DNA of 64,000 bases from Pseudomonas fluorescens (GCF_902497785.1 NZ_CABVHK010000014.1:1-64000), one strand, 5' to 3'. Shown: positions 40,946-50,439, numbered from the stretch's first letter. A program made the numbers and translations. Notes: generated from the letters alone by a model not told the origin.

Positions 40946-42388
40946 ATGCAGCTTAAAGACACCCAGTTGTTCCGCCAGCAAGCCTTTATCGATGGCGCTT
41001 GGGTTGATGCGGACAATGGTCAGACGATCAAGGTCAACAACCCGGCAACGGGCGAAATTCTGGGCACTGTGCCGAAAATGGGTGCTGCCGAAACCCGTCG
41101 TGCCATCGAAGCCGCTGACAAAGCGCTGCCGGCCTGGCGTGCACTGACCGCCAAGGACCGTGCGAACAAGCTGCGTCGCTGGTTCGAGCTGATCATCGAG
41201 AACCAGGACGACCTGGCTCGCCTGATGACTCTGGAACAAGGCAAGCCATTGGCCGAAGCCAAGGGCGAAATCGTTTACGCCGCTTCCTTTATCGAGTGGT
41301 TCGCTGAAGAAGCCAAGCGCGTCTACGGTGACGTGATTCCGGGCCACCAGCCGGACAAACGTCTGATCGTGATCAAGCAACCCATCGGCGTGACCGCGGC
41401 CATTACCCCGTGGAACTTCCCCGCTGCCATGATCACCCGTAAAGCCGGTCCGGCCCTGGCCGCCGGTTGCACCATGGTGCTCAAGCCTGCTTCGCAAACT
41501 CCGTTCTCGGCCTTCGCCCTGGCTGAACTGGCCCAGCGTGCCGGCATTCCTGCTGGTGTGTTCAGCGTGGTGTCCGGCAGCGCCGGCGACATCGGCAGCG
41601 AGCTGACCAGCAACCCGATCGTGCGTAAATTGTCCTTCACTGGCTCGACCGAAATCGGTCGCCAGTTGATGGCGGAATGCGCCAAGGACATCAAGAAAGT
41701 GTCCCTGGAGCTGGGCGGCAACGCGCCGTTCATCGTGTTCGACGATGCGGACCTGGATAAGGCCGTTGAAGGCGCGATCATTTCCAAGTACCGCAACAAC
41801 GGCCAGACCTGCGTCTGCGCCAACCGTCTGTACATTCAGGATTCGGTGTACGACGCGTTCGCCGAAAAGCTGAAAGTGGCCGTGGCCAAACTCAAGATCG
41901 GCAACGGTCTGGAAGACGGCACCACCACTGGCCCGCTGATCGACGAAAAAGCCGTGGCCAAGGTTAAAGAACATATCGCGGACGCCGTTTCCAAAGGCGC
42001 CACCGTGCTGTCCGGCGGCAAGTCCATCGAAGGCAACTTCTTCGAGCCGACCATCCTGACCAACGTGCCGAACAACGCTGCCGTGGCCAAGGAAGAAACC
42101 TTCGGTCCATTGGCGCCACTGTTCCGCTTCAAAGATGAAGCCGAAGTGATCGCGATGTCCAACGACACCGAGTTCGGCCTGGCTTCTTACTTCTATGCGC
42201 GTGATCTGGGCCGTGTGTTCCGTGTGGCGGAAGCTCTGGAATACGGTATGGTCGGCGTCAACACCGGGCTGATCTCCAACGAAGTCGCGCCGTTCGGCGG
42301 CATCAAGGCGTCGGGCCTGGGCCGTGAAGGCTCCAAGTACGGCATCGAAGATTACCTGGAAATCAAATACCTCTGCCTGGGCATCTAA
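40946..42388 (+). CDS. gabD: Succinate-semialdehyde dehydrogenase (NADP+)
   Basis: GabD oxidises succinate semialdehyde to succinate, the last step of GABA use. It has 480 residues; catalytic Glu255 in LELGGNAP and Cys289 in NNGQTCVC; cofactor motifs TPWNFPAAM and FTGSTEIG. The CVC arrangement (Cys289, Cys291) is the one that forms a reversible disulfide switch in some SSADH enzymes. AAGGA precedes the ATG by eight bases. It is followed by gabT after 185 bases and pairs with it functionally. Confidence 0.96.
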   Translation: MQLKDTQLFRQQAFIDGAWVDADNGQTIKVNNPATGEILGTVPKMGAAETRRAIEAADKALPAWRALTAKDRANKLRRWFELIIENQDDLARLMTLEQGKPLAEAKGEIVYAASFIEWFAEEAKRVYGDVIPGHQPDKRLIVIKQPIGVTAAITPWNFPAAMITRKAGPALAAGCTMVLKPASQTPFSAFALAELAQRAGIPAGVFSVVSGSAGDIGSELTSNPIVRKLSFTGSTEIGRQLMAECAKDIKKVSLELGGNAPFIVFDDADLDKAVEGAIISKYRNNGQTCVCANRLYIQDSVYDAFAEKLKVAVAKLKIGNGLEDGTTTGPLIDEKAVAKVKEHIADAVSKGATVLSGGKSIEGNFFEPTILTNVPNNAAVAKEETFGPLAPLFRFKDEAEVIAMSNDTEFGLASYFYARDLGRVFRVAEALEYGMVGVNTGLISNEVAPFGGIKASGLGREGSKYGIEDYLEIKYLCLGI

Positions 42389-42573
42389 TCAGCCCGGCAA
42401 GGCATTGCTTCAAGCGGAAAGGGCACGAGAGCGCTGACCCTTTCTGCGTTACAACCGGAATTTTCTCTGTGGCCTGGGGCGCTGTGGCAGTCGATCATCG
42501 AATGCTGCCGCAGTTATCTCCCGCCACATTTTCCTTGAACGACGCCGCCCGATGAGCGGTGAATGAGGACTGT

Positions 42574-43851
42574 ATGAGCAAGACTAACGCATCCCTGATG
42601 AAACGCCGCGAAGCCGCTGTACCACGCGGTGTTGGCCAGATTCACCCGATCTTCGCCGAGTCCGCGAAGAACGCCACCGTGACTGACGTTGAAGGTCGCG
42701 AGTTCATCGACTTCGCCGGCGGTATCGCCGTACTCAACACTGGCCACCTGCACCCGAAAATCATCGCCGCCGTGACCGAGCAGTTGAACAAGCTGACTCA
42801 CACCTGCTTCCAGGTGCTGGCTTACGAACCGTACGTAGAGCTGTGCGAAAAAATCAACGCCAAGGTGCCAGGAGATTTCGCCAAGAAAACCCTGCTGGTG
42901 ACCACCGGCTCCGAAGCCGTCGAAAACGCCGTGAAAATCGCCCGTGCCGCCACTGGCCGTGCCGGCGTAATCGCGTTCACCGGCGCTTACCACGGTCGCA
43001 CCATGATGACCCTGGGCCTGACCGGTAAAGTCGTGCCTTACTCGGCCGGTATGGGCCTGATGCCAGGCGGCGTGTTCCGCGCGCTGTACCCGAACGAGCT
43101 GCACGGTGTGAGCGTCGACGATTCGATCGCCAGCATCGAGCGCATCTTCAAGAACGACGCCGAGCCACGTGACATCGCCGCTATCATCATCGAGCCGGTG
43201 CAGGGCGAAGGCGGTTTCTACGTCGCGCCTAAAGAGTTCATGAAGCGTCTGCGCGCACTGTGCGACCAGCACGGCATTCTGTTGATCGCTGACGAAGTAC
43301 AGACCGGCGCTGGGCGTACCGGTACCTTCTTCGCCATGGAACAGATGGGCGTTTCCGCCGACCTGACCACTTTCGCCAAATCCATTGCTGGCGGCTTCCC
43401 GTTGGCCGGTGTGTGCGGCAAGGCCGAATACATGGACGCCATCGCTCCAGGCGGCTTGGGCGGCACTTACGCCGGTAGCCCGATCGCTTGCGCCGCGGCC
43501 CTGGCCGTGATGGAAGTGTTCGAGGAAGAACATTTGCTGGACCGCTGCAAAGCCGTCGGCGAGCGTCTGGTCACTGGCCTCAAAGCCATCCAGGCCAAGT
43601 ACCCGGTGATCGGCGAAGTCCGTGCCCTGGGCGCTATGATCGCGGTCGAGCTGTTCGTTGACGGCGACAGCCACAAGCCAAACGCGGCGGCCGTGGCATC
43701 GGTTGTGGCCAAGGCACGCGACAAGGGTCTGATCCTGCTGTCCTGCGGCACCTACGGCAACGTTCTGCGCGTCCTGGTACCGCTGACCTCGCCGGACGAG
43801 CAACTGGACAAAGGCCTGGCGATCATCGAAGAGTGCTTCTCGGAGCTGTGA
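42574..43851 (+). CDS. gabT: 4-aminobutyrate aminotransferase
   Basis: GabT transfers the amino group of GABA to 2-oxoglutarate, yielding succinate semialdehyde for GabD. It is a 425-residue class III aminotransferase; PLP-binding Lys269 in TTFAKSIAGGFP; TGSEAVENAVKIARA and IIEPVQGEGG are conserved; the active-site Asp240-Glu241 pair is in LIADEVQTGAGRTG. GAGG lies before the ATG. A strong terminator follows at 43886. Confidence 0.96.
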   Translation: MSKTNASLMKRREAAVPRGVGQIHPIFAESAKNATVTDVEGREFIDFAGGIAVLNTGHLHPKIIAAVTEQLNKLTHTCFQVLAYEPYVELCEKINAKVPGDFAKKTLLVTTGSEAVENAVKIARAATGRAGVIAFTGAYHGRTMMTLGLTGKVVPYSAGMGLMPGGVFRALYPNELHGVSVDDSIASIERIFKNDAEPRDIAAIIIEPVQGEGGFYVAPKEFMKRLRALCDQHGILLIADEVQTGAGRTGTFFAMEQMGVSADLTTFAKSIAGGFPLAGVCGKAEYMDAIAPGGLGGTYAGSPIACAAALAVMEVFEEEHLLDRCKAVGERLVTGLKAIQAKYPVIGEVRALGAMIAVELFVDGDSHKPNAAAVASVVAKARDKGLILLSCGTYGNVLRVLVPLTSPDEQLDKGLAIIEECFSEL

Positions 43852-43885
43852 TTTCAGGCTCTGATCGATTTGTGCGCTGATCGAC

Positions 43886-43912
43886 AAAAAACCCGCCTCG
43901 GCGGGTTTTTTC
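43886..43912 (+). terminator. Terminator after gabT
   Basis: AAAAAACCCGCC-TC-GGCGGGTTTTTT is a perfect stem with A and T runs on both sides, 35 bases after the gabT stop. Confidence 0.9.
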
Positions 43913-43989
43913 TTGCCTGCGCAAACCATCGCGCTTCTTGTAAGGGTCAGGATTGACTAAGGTGCAAGCAGTGCAAATGGAGCCTGCAA

Positions 43990-45204
43990 ATGACCGCTGT
44001 CGTTTTACCCGCTGTACCGCGTGTGTTGATTGCCGAGGCTGACCCCTGGTCCCGGGATCTGCTCAAGCAAGTGTTGTTGAGTGTGCGCTGTGATGCCCGG
44101 CTGGACCTGTGTGCCAATGGTCAGGAAGCGCTGCAGCTGTTGGCGGACAACCCCTACGATCTGGTGATCGTCGACTGGGAGTTGCCCGGTGTCGATGGGT
44201 TGAATGTTTTGCGCAATGTCCGTCAACGCAAGCGTAATCCGCCCTTGCCCTTCATTCTGATGAGCAGCCGCAACGACAGCGCAAGCGTGCGCGAAGCTTT
44301 GCCGCTGGCGCCTACCGCGTACCTGACCAAACCTTTGAACATGGAAAGTCTGACCCAGCGGTTGCAGGGTTTGCTGTTGGATGGCGGTGAAGAGGTGTTC
44401 TGCGAGGTGCCGATGCTGGCGCCGGGCATGACGTTGTCGGTGTTCCTGGAGCGACGACGTGAACTGGCCGACGGCGCGCCGCTGATGACTGACGTGCAAC
44501 TGGCGGTCAAGCGCAGCCTCAACCCGAACGGTCTCGACCTGACGCGGCTGGCCGATGAAATTCGCACCGACCCGCAGGTAACGGCCGTTCTGATCGCTGC
44601 GGCGAACAGCGCGGCCCAGCATCATGGCGCCCCCGTACAAACCCTGGCTCAGGCGCTGCACCGGCTCGGCACCGGCCAAAGCATGAACCTGATTCTGGGG
44701 CTGGCGCTCAAGCGCAGTGCGCGGCTCAGCGATCCGTTGCTCGCCGATTACGCCGAGCGTTACTGGAATCTGTCTCTGCACACCGCCGAATACGCCCGGA
44801 CGCTCGCGCGTTTGCTCGATCTGGATCAGGAACGCTGCTACTGCGCGGGCATGTTGCATCGACTCGGCGATCTGGCGTTGCTGCGCTGTTTGCAGGAATG
44901 GAAGCAGGCCGGTGGCGAGCTGGATGAGTGGGAAGAGGTGGGTGAAGCGCTGGCCGGATTCGGTGCGGCCTATGGGTCGGCGCTGCGAACCCGTTGGCGC
45001 TTGCCACTCGAACTGCGGGAGCTGATTGCGGCGGTGTATCACCTCGGTGGCGGGGTTTACTCCCGCGAAGCGCTGGTGATGAACATGGCGGCGCAGATGG
45101 TTCGGCTGACTGAGCATGAGGGCATCGAGGCGTTGGCCAAGAGCCGGACGGCGAGGTTGCTGAAGATCGGGTTGCCGGAGTTGATGCGACTGCGCAAAAA
45201 GTAA
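43990..45204 (+). CDS. Response regulator with HDOD output domain
   Basis: A 404-residue protein. A CheY-like receiver at about 9-125 has phospho-acceptor Asp62 (VDWELPG) and Lys in LTKP. An HDOD domain from about 160 to 360 (SLNPNGLDLTRLADEIRTDPQVTAVLIAAANSA, AGMLHRLGDLALLRCL) follows. HDOD proteins act in signalling and often adjoin cyclic-di-GMP enzymes; the diguanylate cyclase gene convergent to it may be related. It has no kinase neighbour, so its phosphodonor is unknown. The last codons are partly duplicated 91 bases downstream. Confidence 0.9.
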   Translation: MTAVVLPAVPRVLIAEADPWSRDLLKQVLLSVRCDARLDLCANGQEALQLLADNPYDLVIVDWELPGVDGLNVLRNVRQRKRNPPLPFILMSSRNDSASVREALPLAPTAYLTKPLNMESLTQRLQGLLLDGGEEVFCEVPMLAPGMTLSVFLERRRELADGAPLMTDVQLAVKRSLNPNGLDLTRLADEIRTDPQVTAVLIAAANSAAQHHGAPVQTLAQALHRLGTGQSMNLILGLALKRSARLSDPLLADYAERYWNLSLHTAEYARTLARLLDLDQERCYCAGMLHRLGDLALLRCLQEWKQAGGELDEWEEVGEALAGFGAAYGSALRTRWRLPLELRELIAAVYHLGGGVYSREALVMNMAAQMVRLTEHEGIEALAKSRTARLLKIGLPELMRLRKK

Positions 45205-45221
45205 AGTCCGGCGCAGTTCCT

Positions 45222-45402
45222 CTGTAGGAGCGAGCTTGCTCGCGATGGTGTGTCAGTCACATCGGTGTTGACTGACACACTGCGCAAGAAGTAAGCGATA
45301 CACAAACCCTGTGGGAGCGGGCTTGCCCGCGATAGCGGTTTCTCGGCCAACATCGATGTTGAAAGTCAGTACGTCATCGCGGGCAAGCCCGCTCCCACAG
45401 GT
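45222..45402. repeat. REP cluster 14: one arm plus a doublet, family A
   Basis: A single arm CTGTAGGAGCGAGCTTGCTCGCGATG (45222-45247), then the hairpin TGTGTCAGTCA...TGACTGACACA (45250-45280), then a doublet of the GGGCTTGCCCGC subtype (45309-45334 and 45375-45400). It separates two convergent genes. Confidence 0.88.
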
Positions 45403-45417
45403 TTCGTGGTGAGCCAG

Positions 45418-46407
45418 TCAGGCAGAGATAATTCGGTTTTTGCCCTGGCGCTTGGCTTCATACATCGCCGCATCCGCCCGGGCAAACAGGCTTTCGACGC
45501 TTTCATCCTCAGCCGTCAGGCTGGTCAGGCCCTGACTGACGGTGATGCCGAACGTCTGGTGGTCATGACTGAAACTCAACCGCTGAATCTCCCGTTGCAA
45601 GCGTTCGGCCACTTGCATGGCCATGTCTGGCGCGCATCCGGGAAACACGGCGGCGAATTCCTCACCGCCAATCCTCCCGAACACATCCCCTCGACGCAGG
45701 GCTCCACGGCCGGTCTCGGCGATGCGTTGCAGTACGTTATCGCCTACCGGGTGGCCGAACGTGTCATTGATCCCTTTGAAGTTATCGATGTCCAGCAACA
45801 GAAACGCCAGCGGTGCGCCTTGTTCCCGAGCCATTTCGAATTCACGGTGGGCGCAGTCGAAGAAATGCCGACGATTGCTGCTTTGGGTCAGGACATCAGT
45901 GGTGGCCAGGCGATGCAGCTCGCTCTCCATGAGCTTCTTGTCGGTGATGTCTTCGGCAATGCCGACGATGATGACCGGCTGTCCGGGTTCGGGCTGGCGG
46001 TTGATGAAGCATTTGTCGCTGAGCCAGCGCACCTGGCCATCGGCATCGATGATGCGGTACTCGCGGTCCTCAACTGCACCTTTTTCCAGCACGTCTGCAA
46101 GGCTGCGCTCGGCGTACTCCAGATCGTCCGGGTGAATGCTGTCGCGCCACTGATTGGCGTCGGACAGCAGCAGGCCGGCGGAACGGCCAAAAATTCGCTC
46201 ATAGGCGGGGCTGACGTAAAGCACTTGCCGAGTCTCCCAGTTGAATGCCCAAAGCACTGCGTTGACGCTCACCAGCAGGGAGCTGAACAGTTGTTCGCGT
46301 TCACTCAGGCGCGCGACTTCACCTTGCGCATGCATCAACGCCATCAGGGTTTTCGCGGCCTCGGGCCACTGGGGTAGGGATGTGTCTTGCAGGTTCTTGA
46401 TGACCAT
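45418..46407 (-). CDS. PAS-GGDEF diguanylate cyclase
   Basis: A 329-residue cytoplasmic enzyme: a helical N-terminus, one PAS domain with PAC segment (about 50-165, WETRQVLYVSPAYERIFGRS and EYRIIDADGQVRWL), then a GGDEF domain with intact active site RIGGEEF and conserved DIDNFKGINDTFGHPVGD. It should make cyclic-di-GMP; the upstream inhibitory RxxD (five residues before GGEEF) is RGDV here, so product inhibition may still occur. ATG 46407 is used; ATG 46452 would add 15 residues. Confidence 0.88.
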   Translation of the reverse strand: MVIKNLQDTSLPQWPEAAKTLMALMHAQGEVARLSEREQLFSSLLVSVNAVLWAFNWETRQVLYVSPAYERIFGRSAGLLLSDANQWRDSIHPDDLEYAERSLADVLEKGAVEDREYRIIDADGQVRWLSDKCFINRQPEPGQPVIIVGIAEDITDKKLMESELHRLATTDVLTQSSNRRHFFDCAHREFEMAREQGAPLAFLLLDIDNFKGINDTFGHPVGDNVLQRIAETGRGALRRGDVFGRIGGEEFAAVFPGCAPDMAMQVAERLQREIQRLSFSHDHQTFGITVSQGLTSLTAEDESVESLFARADAAMYEAKRQGKNRIISA

Positions 46408-46515
46408 CGGCACAAATCTCAAAGGACGTGCCGAGAATTCGACAGCGGCCATAACAAAGCCCGCCGTAGTGGCGAAGTGTCTTTGAGATAGGGGATTTGG
46501 AGCTTAGTTCCCGGT

Positions 46516-46636
46516 CTTTGTGGCGAGGGAGCTTGCTCCCGCCGGGCGGTACTGGTGACGCGTTTTCAGATAAAACGCGTCGTCAGGATTGGCGTCTGCT
46601 GCGCAGCCGAGCGGGGATAAATCCCCTCACCACAAG
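46516..46636. repeat. REP doublet 15, family C
   Basis: TTTGTGGCGAGGGAGCTTGCTCCCGC on the left and GCGGGGATAAATCCCCTCACCACAAG on the right. The two arms belong to different family C subtypes (GAGGGAGCTTGCTCCC versus GAGGGGATTTATCCCC), joined by CGTTTTCAGATAAAACG and CTGCTGCGCAG hairpins. Confidence 0.8.
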
Positions 46637-46655
46637 CAAGCCCCTCAACAGAGGC

Positions 46656-47843
46656 TCAGGCGGTGGCGGCGGGGCGCAGGGAGTAGGTTTTCAGCTGGTC
46701 GGCGAAGTCGCGCAGGGATTGAATACCGCTGGCTTCGGCTTCGTGTATCCAATCCTTGATGGCGGCCAGCATGTCGTGACCATTCGAGCTGGTCTTGACC
46801 CAGATCTGCTGCAACGCCAGTCGTTTATCGTAAATGACCTTCAACGCCTGGCTGTGCTCGAGCATGGTCTGGATGCGCAGGTGGTGCTTGTCATCCAACA
46901 GGCTGGTTTCCCGCGAGAGCAGGCGTTTGGCCCGGTGGAACTGATGACGGACCGAGTGATCGACCTTTTCCAGCTCCTGTTTGACCAACGGCGCAATAAC
47001 CAATTTGCGGTACTGGGCCATGATCTGGAAGCGGTTGTTGAGGATGGCCATGGCGGTGTCCATGTCCAGGCTGCCCTTGCCTTCAACCCGGTGCGCAATC
47101 GGCGCAACCCGCTGAACCTTGGCCAGGCGCAGGAAGCTGAAAACCTGGATCCAGGCCCAGCCGAGGTCGAATTCCCACTTCTTCACCGACAGTTTTGCCG
47201 AATTAGGGTAGGTGTGATGGTTGTTATGCAGTTCTTCGCCACCGATCAGGATGCCCCACGGCACCAAATTGGTCGCCGCGTCGCGGCATTCGAAGTTGCG
47301 ATAGCCGATGGCATGGCCCAGGCCATTGACCACTCCGGCGGCCCAGACCGGGATCCACATCATCTGGACAGCCCAGATGGTGATGCCGATGGTGCCGAAC
47401 AACAGCAGGTCGATGACGCCCATGATCGCGATGCCCAACAGCGGGAATCGGCTGTAGAGGTTGCGTTCGATCCAGTCTTCGGGGCAGTTCTTGCCGTAGA
47501 TGCGCAGCGTCTCCGGGTTTTCCGCTTCGGCGCGGTACAGTTCGGCACCTTTGCGCAGAACGGTGGACAAGCCCTTGACGACCGGGCTGTGCGGGTCATC
47601 GACAGTTTCGCATTTGGCGTGATGCTTGCGGTGGATGGCGGTCCACTCGCGGGTGTTCTGCGCCGTGGTCAGCCACAGCCAGAAGCGGAAAAAATGTTTC
47701 AGGCCGGCATTGAGCTCAAGCGAGCGATGGGCTGAATAACGATGCAGATAGACCGTGACGCCGATAATCGTGACGTGGGTCATCAGCAGGGTGACTGCCA
47801 CCAGTGACCATGGCGACAAGCCGAGAAAACCTTCGTACCACAT
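46656..47843 (-). CDS. desA: Delta-9 fatty acid desaturase, DesA type
   Basis: A 395-residue membrane diiron desaturase that introduces a cis double bond into membrane acyl chains. The three histidine clusters are intact: HRYSAH (34-39), HRKHH (71-75) and HNNHH (206-210). Membrane segments are at about 10-32, 50-62, 134-176. The long C-terminus (from about 250) is charged and helical, as in P. aeruginosa DesA. It is divergent from the GGDEF-EAL gene, the same arrangement as PA0286/PA0285 as I recall. Confidence 0.93.
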   Translation of the reverse strand: MWYEGFLGLSPWSLVAVTLLMTHVTIIGVTVYLHRYSAHRSLELNAGLKHFFRFWLWLTTAQNTREWTAIHRKHHAKCETVDDPHSPVVKGLSTVLRKGAELYRAEAENPETLRIYGKNCPEDWIERNLYSRFPLLGIAIMGVIDLLLFGTIGITIWAVQMMWIPVWAAGVVNGLGHAIGYRNFECRDAATNLVPWGILIGGEELHNNHHTYPNSAKLSVKKWEFDLGWAWIQVFSFLRLAKVQRVAPIAHRVEGKGSLDMDTAMAILNNRFQIMAQYRKLVIAPLVKQELEKVDHSVRHQFHRAKRLLSRETSLLDDKHHLRIQTMLEHSQALKVIYDKRLALQQIWVKTSSNGHDMLAAIKDWIHEAEASGIQSLRDFADQLKTYSLRPAATA

Positions 47844-47990
47844 AGGCTATAGGGCCCTCGAAAAAGAAAAAAACAGCCGTTGCATTATCACTAAGCCCAC
47901 AGATAAAACCAGTCACCCTTTCAGATAAGAGTGGCTGGATGTTTCTTTAAACTATAATTCCATCCTTTTTGAAGGGACATGGACGGCCTA

Positions 47991-49910
47991 ATGTCTGCCA
48001 TCTATCGCGATGCCATGCGTGCAGCGCTGCTTTACCTGCTGCTCTCCGTCGCTTGGCTGGGGCTTGGTGGCTATTTATTGGACAGTTTCTTTGATAACTC
48101 CGATGAGTTACTGCGATGGAAACTGATCAACGGTTACGCGTGGGCCGCGTTAAGCGCCGGTCTGATTTTCATCGCTCGGGCGCGATTGTTCCGTTGCCTG
48201 GGGATCGGCGCGACATTGCGCGAGCGTGATGAAGACCGGGAGCGCTTGCGTCAGGCCGCTGCCGTGTTTGATTGCACCCGCGAAGGCGTGCTGGTCACGA
48301 ACCGCAGCGGAGTGATCGTTCACGTAAACCGGGCTTTCATGGAAATTACCGGCTATCAACAGGATGAAGTGCTGGGGCAGCGCCCGAGTCTGTTCAAGTC
48401 CGGGCATCACCCGGCGGCGTTCTACCAGGCGATGTTCGCCACGCTCGACAGCCTCGGCGAGTGGAGCGGGGAAATCTGGAATCGCCGTAAAAGCGGCGAA
48501 ATCTACCCGCAATGGCAGACCATCCGCCTTGTGCATGACGACCTGGGGCAGGTCAGCCACTACGTCGCCGTATTTTCCGATATCAGCGCGATCAAGCATT
48601 CCGAGCACGAACTTAAACACCTGGTACACCACGATCCGCTGACCGATCTGCCCAATCGCCTGCTGTTTACCGACCGCGCCGAGCAGGCGCTGGCTTCAGC
48701 GCAGACCCACAAGCGTGGCTGCGCGTTGCTGATGATCGATCTGGATCACTTCAAGATGATCAACGACAGTCTGGGGCACACCGTCGGCGACCAGCTACTC
48801 AAGGCCGTGGCCGAGCGTTTGAATGCGCTGTCCGGCCCGGATATCACCCTGGCCCGGCTGGGCGGTGATGAGTTCGCGGTGCTGGTTGAAAGTTGCCCGC
48901 AGTTGATTCACGCGGCAGCGCTGGCCCAGCGGGTCGTCGACGGTCTGAAGGAGCCGTTTCACATTGAGGACCATCGGCTGTTCATCAACGCCAGTATCGG
49001 CATCAGCCTGTTTCCCGGCGATGCCTTGAGCGCCGAACAACTACTGCGCAACGCTGACTCGGCGTTGTTCAAGGCCAAAAGCGCGGGACGCGATGGCTAT
49101 GCCCTCTATACCGAAGAATTGACCGCCCATGCGCAGCAACGGGTCGAAACCGCATTCGAGTTGCGCCGTGCGCTGGAGCAGCAAGAATTGCGGGTGTATT
49201 ACCAGCCGGTACACGACCTCAAGACCCGCCGCGTGGTCGGCGTCGAGGCGCTGGTGCGCTGGGAGCATCCGCAACGGGGTCTGGTGTCGCCGGCAGAATT
49301 TATTCCCATTGCCGAGCGCGCGGGGTTGATCGCCGGAATCGATGCGTGGGTGATGCGCCAGGCGTGCCGGCAATTGTGTGACTGGCAGCAGGCCGGGGTG
49401 GTGTTGTCGTTTGTCGCGGTGAATGTTTCATCGCGCCTGTTTGCGCGCCGGGAGCTGTATCAGCAAGTCGCGCAAGTGCTGCACGAAACCGGACTGGATC
49501 CGGCCTGTCTGGAGCTGGAAGTCACCGAAAGCGCGGTCATGGACGACCCGGAGGTGGCGCTGGAGCAGATGCATCGTTTGCGCGAGCTCGGCGTGCGGCT
49601 GGCCATCGATGATTTCGGCACCGGGTATTCGTCGTTGTTGCGACTCAAGCGTCTGCCGGTGCAGAAGCTGAAAATAGATCAGGGCTTCGTCGCGGGTTTA
49701 CCGTGGGATGAGGACGACGCGGCGATCGTGCGCGTGATCATCGCGCTGGCGCAAAGCATGGGCATGCAGGTGCATGCCGAAGGGATCGAGCAGGCCGATC
49801 AGGCGGGGTTCCTGCTCGCTCACGATTGCGATGTCGGCCAAGGGTATTGGTTCGGGCGACCGGTGCCGGCTGAACAGCTGGACTGGATGCGCGCTCCGGT
49901 GATCGAGTAA
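47991..49910 (+). CDS. PAS-GGDEF-EAL cyclic-di-GMP enzyme (PA0285/PipA-like)
   Basis: A 639-residue inner-membrane protein with two membrane spans (about 10-30 and 46-64), a PAS domain with PAC (about 90-205), a GGDEF domain with intact ARLGGDEF, and an EAL domain with intact EALVRWEHP and DDFGTGYSSL. Both catalytic sites look usable; the phosphodiesterase activity usually dominates in this type. By position between desA and oscA it corresponds to P. aeruginosa PA0285 (PipA). ATG 47991 is chosen; ATG 47979 is four codons upstream. A 31-bp tandem duplication covers its stop codon. Confidence 0.88.
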   Translation: MSAIYRDAMRAALLYLLLSVAWLGLGGYLLDSFFDNSDELLRWKLINGYAWAALSAGLIFIARARLFRCLGIGATLRERDEDRERLRQAAAVFDCTREGVLVTNRSGVIVHVNRAFMEITGYQQDEVLGQRPSLFKSGHHPAAFYQAMFATLDSLGEWSGEIWNRRKSGEIYPQWQTIRLVHDDLGQVSHYVAVFSDISAIKHSEHELKHLVHHDPLTDLPNRLLFTDRAEQALASAQTHKRGCALLMIDLDHFKMINDSLGHTVGDQLLKAVAERLNALSGPDITLARLGGDEFAVLVESCPQLIHAAALAQRVVDGLKEPFHIEDHRLFINASIGISLFPGDALSAEQLLRNADSALFKAKSAGRDGYALYTEELTAHAQQRVETAFELRRALEQQELRVYYQPVHDLKTRRVVGVEALVRWEHPQRGLVSPAEFIPIAERAGLIAGIDAWVMRQACRQLCDWQQAGVVLSFVAVNVSSRLFARRELYQQVAQVLHETGLDPACLELEVTESAVMDDPEVALEQMHRLRELGVRLAIDDFGTGYSSLLRLKRLPVQKLKIDQGFVAGLPWDEDDAAIVRVIIALAQSMGMQVHAEGIEQADQAGFLLAHDCDVGQGYWFGRPVPAEQLDWMRAPVIE

Positions 49911-49952
49911 CTGGCCGACTTGCGCTCCGGTGATCGAGTAACTGGCCGACTT
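49891..49952. repeat. 31-bp perfect tandem duplication over the stop codon
   Basis: The unit GCGCTCCGGTGATCGAGTAA plus CTGGCCGACTT occurs twice without a mismatch (49891-49921 and 49922-49952). It includes the last codons and the TAA of the GGDEF-EAL gene. The protein is unchanged because the first copy keeps the stop. A third partial copy (GCTCTCCG) follows. Confidence 0.95.
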
Positions 49953-49958
49953 GCTCTC

Positions 49959-50077
49959 CGTGGCGAGGGAGCTTGCTCCCGCTCGAGCGCGGAGCGCTCG
50001 TCCTTCATCCGGGTATTTTCCTGTCAACAGTGCTGGGGCTGCTGCGCAGCCCGACGGGAGCAAGCTCCCTCGCCACA
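49959..50077. repeat. REP doublet 16, family C
   Basis: GTGGCGAGGGAGCTTGCTCCCG (49960-49981) and its exact inverse (50055-50076). Inside are GAGCG-CGGAG-CGCTC and GGGGCTGCTGCGCAGCCC hairpins. Confidence 0.9.
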
Positions 50078-50142
50078 GACGTTTGGCGTCGTTCGGCGCA
50101 AAAGTCCTTGCTGGTGCAAGTTGGTTTTCTGGTTATATAAAC

Positions 50143-50167
50143 ATTCTTAAATAGTCTTTTTAAGAAT
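50143..50167 (+). promoter_or_regulatory. AT-rich inverted repeat upstream of oscA
   Basis: ATTCTTAA-N9-TTAAGAAT is a perfect 8-bp inverted repeat 82 bases before the oscA ATG, in an AT-rich patch. The setting (sulfur-starvation gene oscA and the sulfate importer) makes CysB the likely binder; this is inferred. Confidence 0.5.
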
Positions 50168-50249
50168 ATCCGCACCTATCTACTATTGGTTCCACGCCGC
50201 AAGCAGTGCCGCCACTGCCAGGCAACCTCTGAGTCGAAGGAGCAGCACC

Positions 50250-50432
50250 ATGAGCGCATCCCTGCGTAGCGTTGACGGTCAAGACGAAGCCACCATTCTG
50301 CGCGAGATCCAGAGCGCCTTGCGTGACCTGCGCTTCGGCGCCGTGGAAATCACCGTGCACAACGCTCAGGTGGTTCAGATCGAACGCAAGGAAAAATTCC
50401 GCTTGCAGAACCCTAGCAGCAAGCCGAGCTGA
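50250..50432 (+). CDS. oscA: OscA, small sulfur-starvation response protein (DUF2292)
   Basis: A 60-residue cytoplasmic protein. The DUF2292 core is ILREIQSALRDLRFGAVEITVHNAQVVQIERKEKFRL. OscA was named for its need in growth on organosulfur sources and links sulfur starvation to chromate stress in Pseudomonas. It lies just before sbp-cysTWA, its standard place. GAAGGAG is ten bases before the ATG. The molecular activity is unknown. Confidence 0.88.
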   Translation: MSASLRSVDGQDEATILREIQSALRDLRFGAVEITVHNAQVVQIERKEKFRLQNPSSKPS

Positions 50433-50439
50433 GCCAGAG

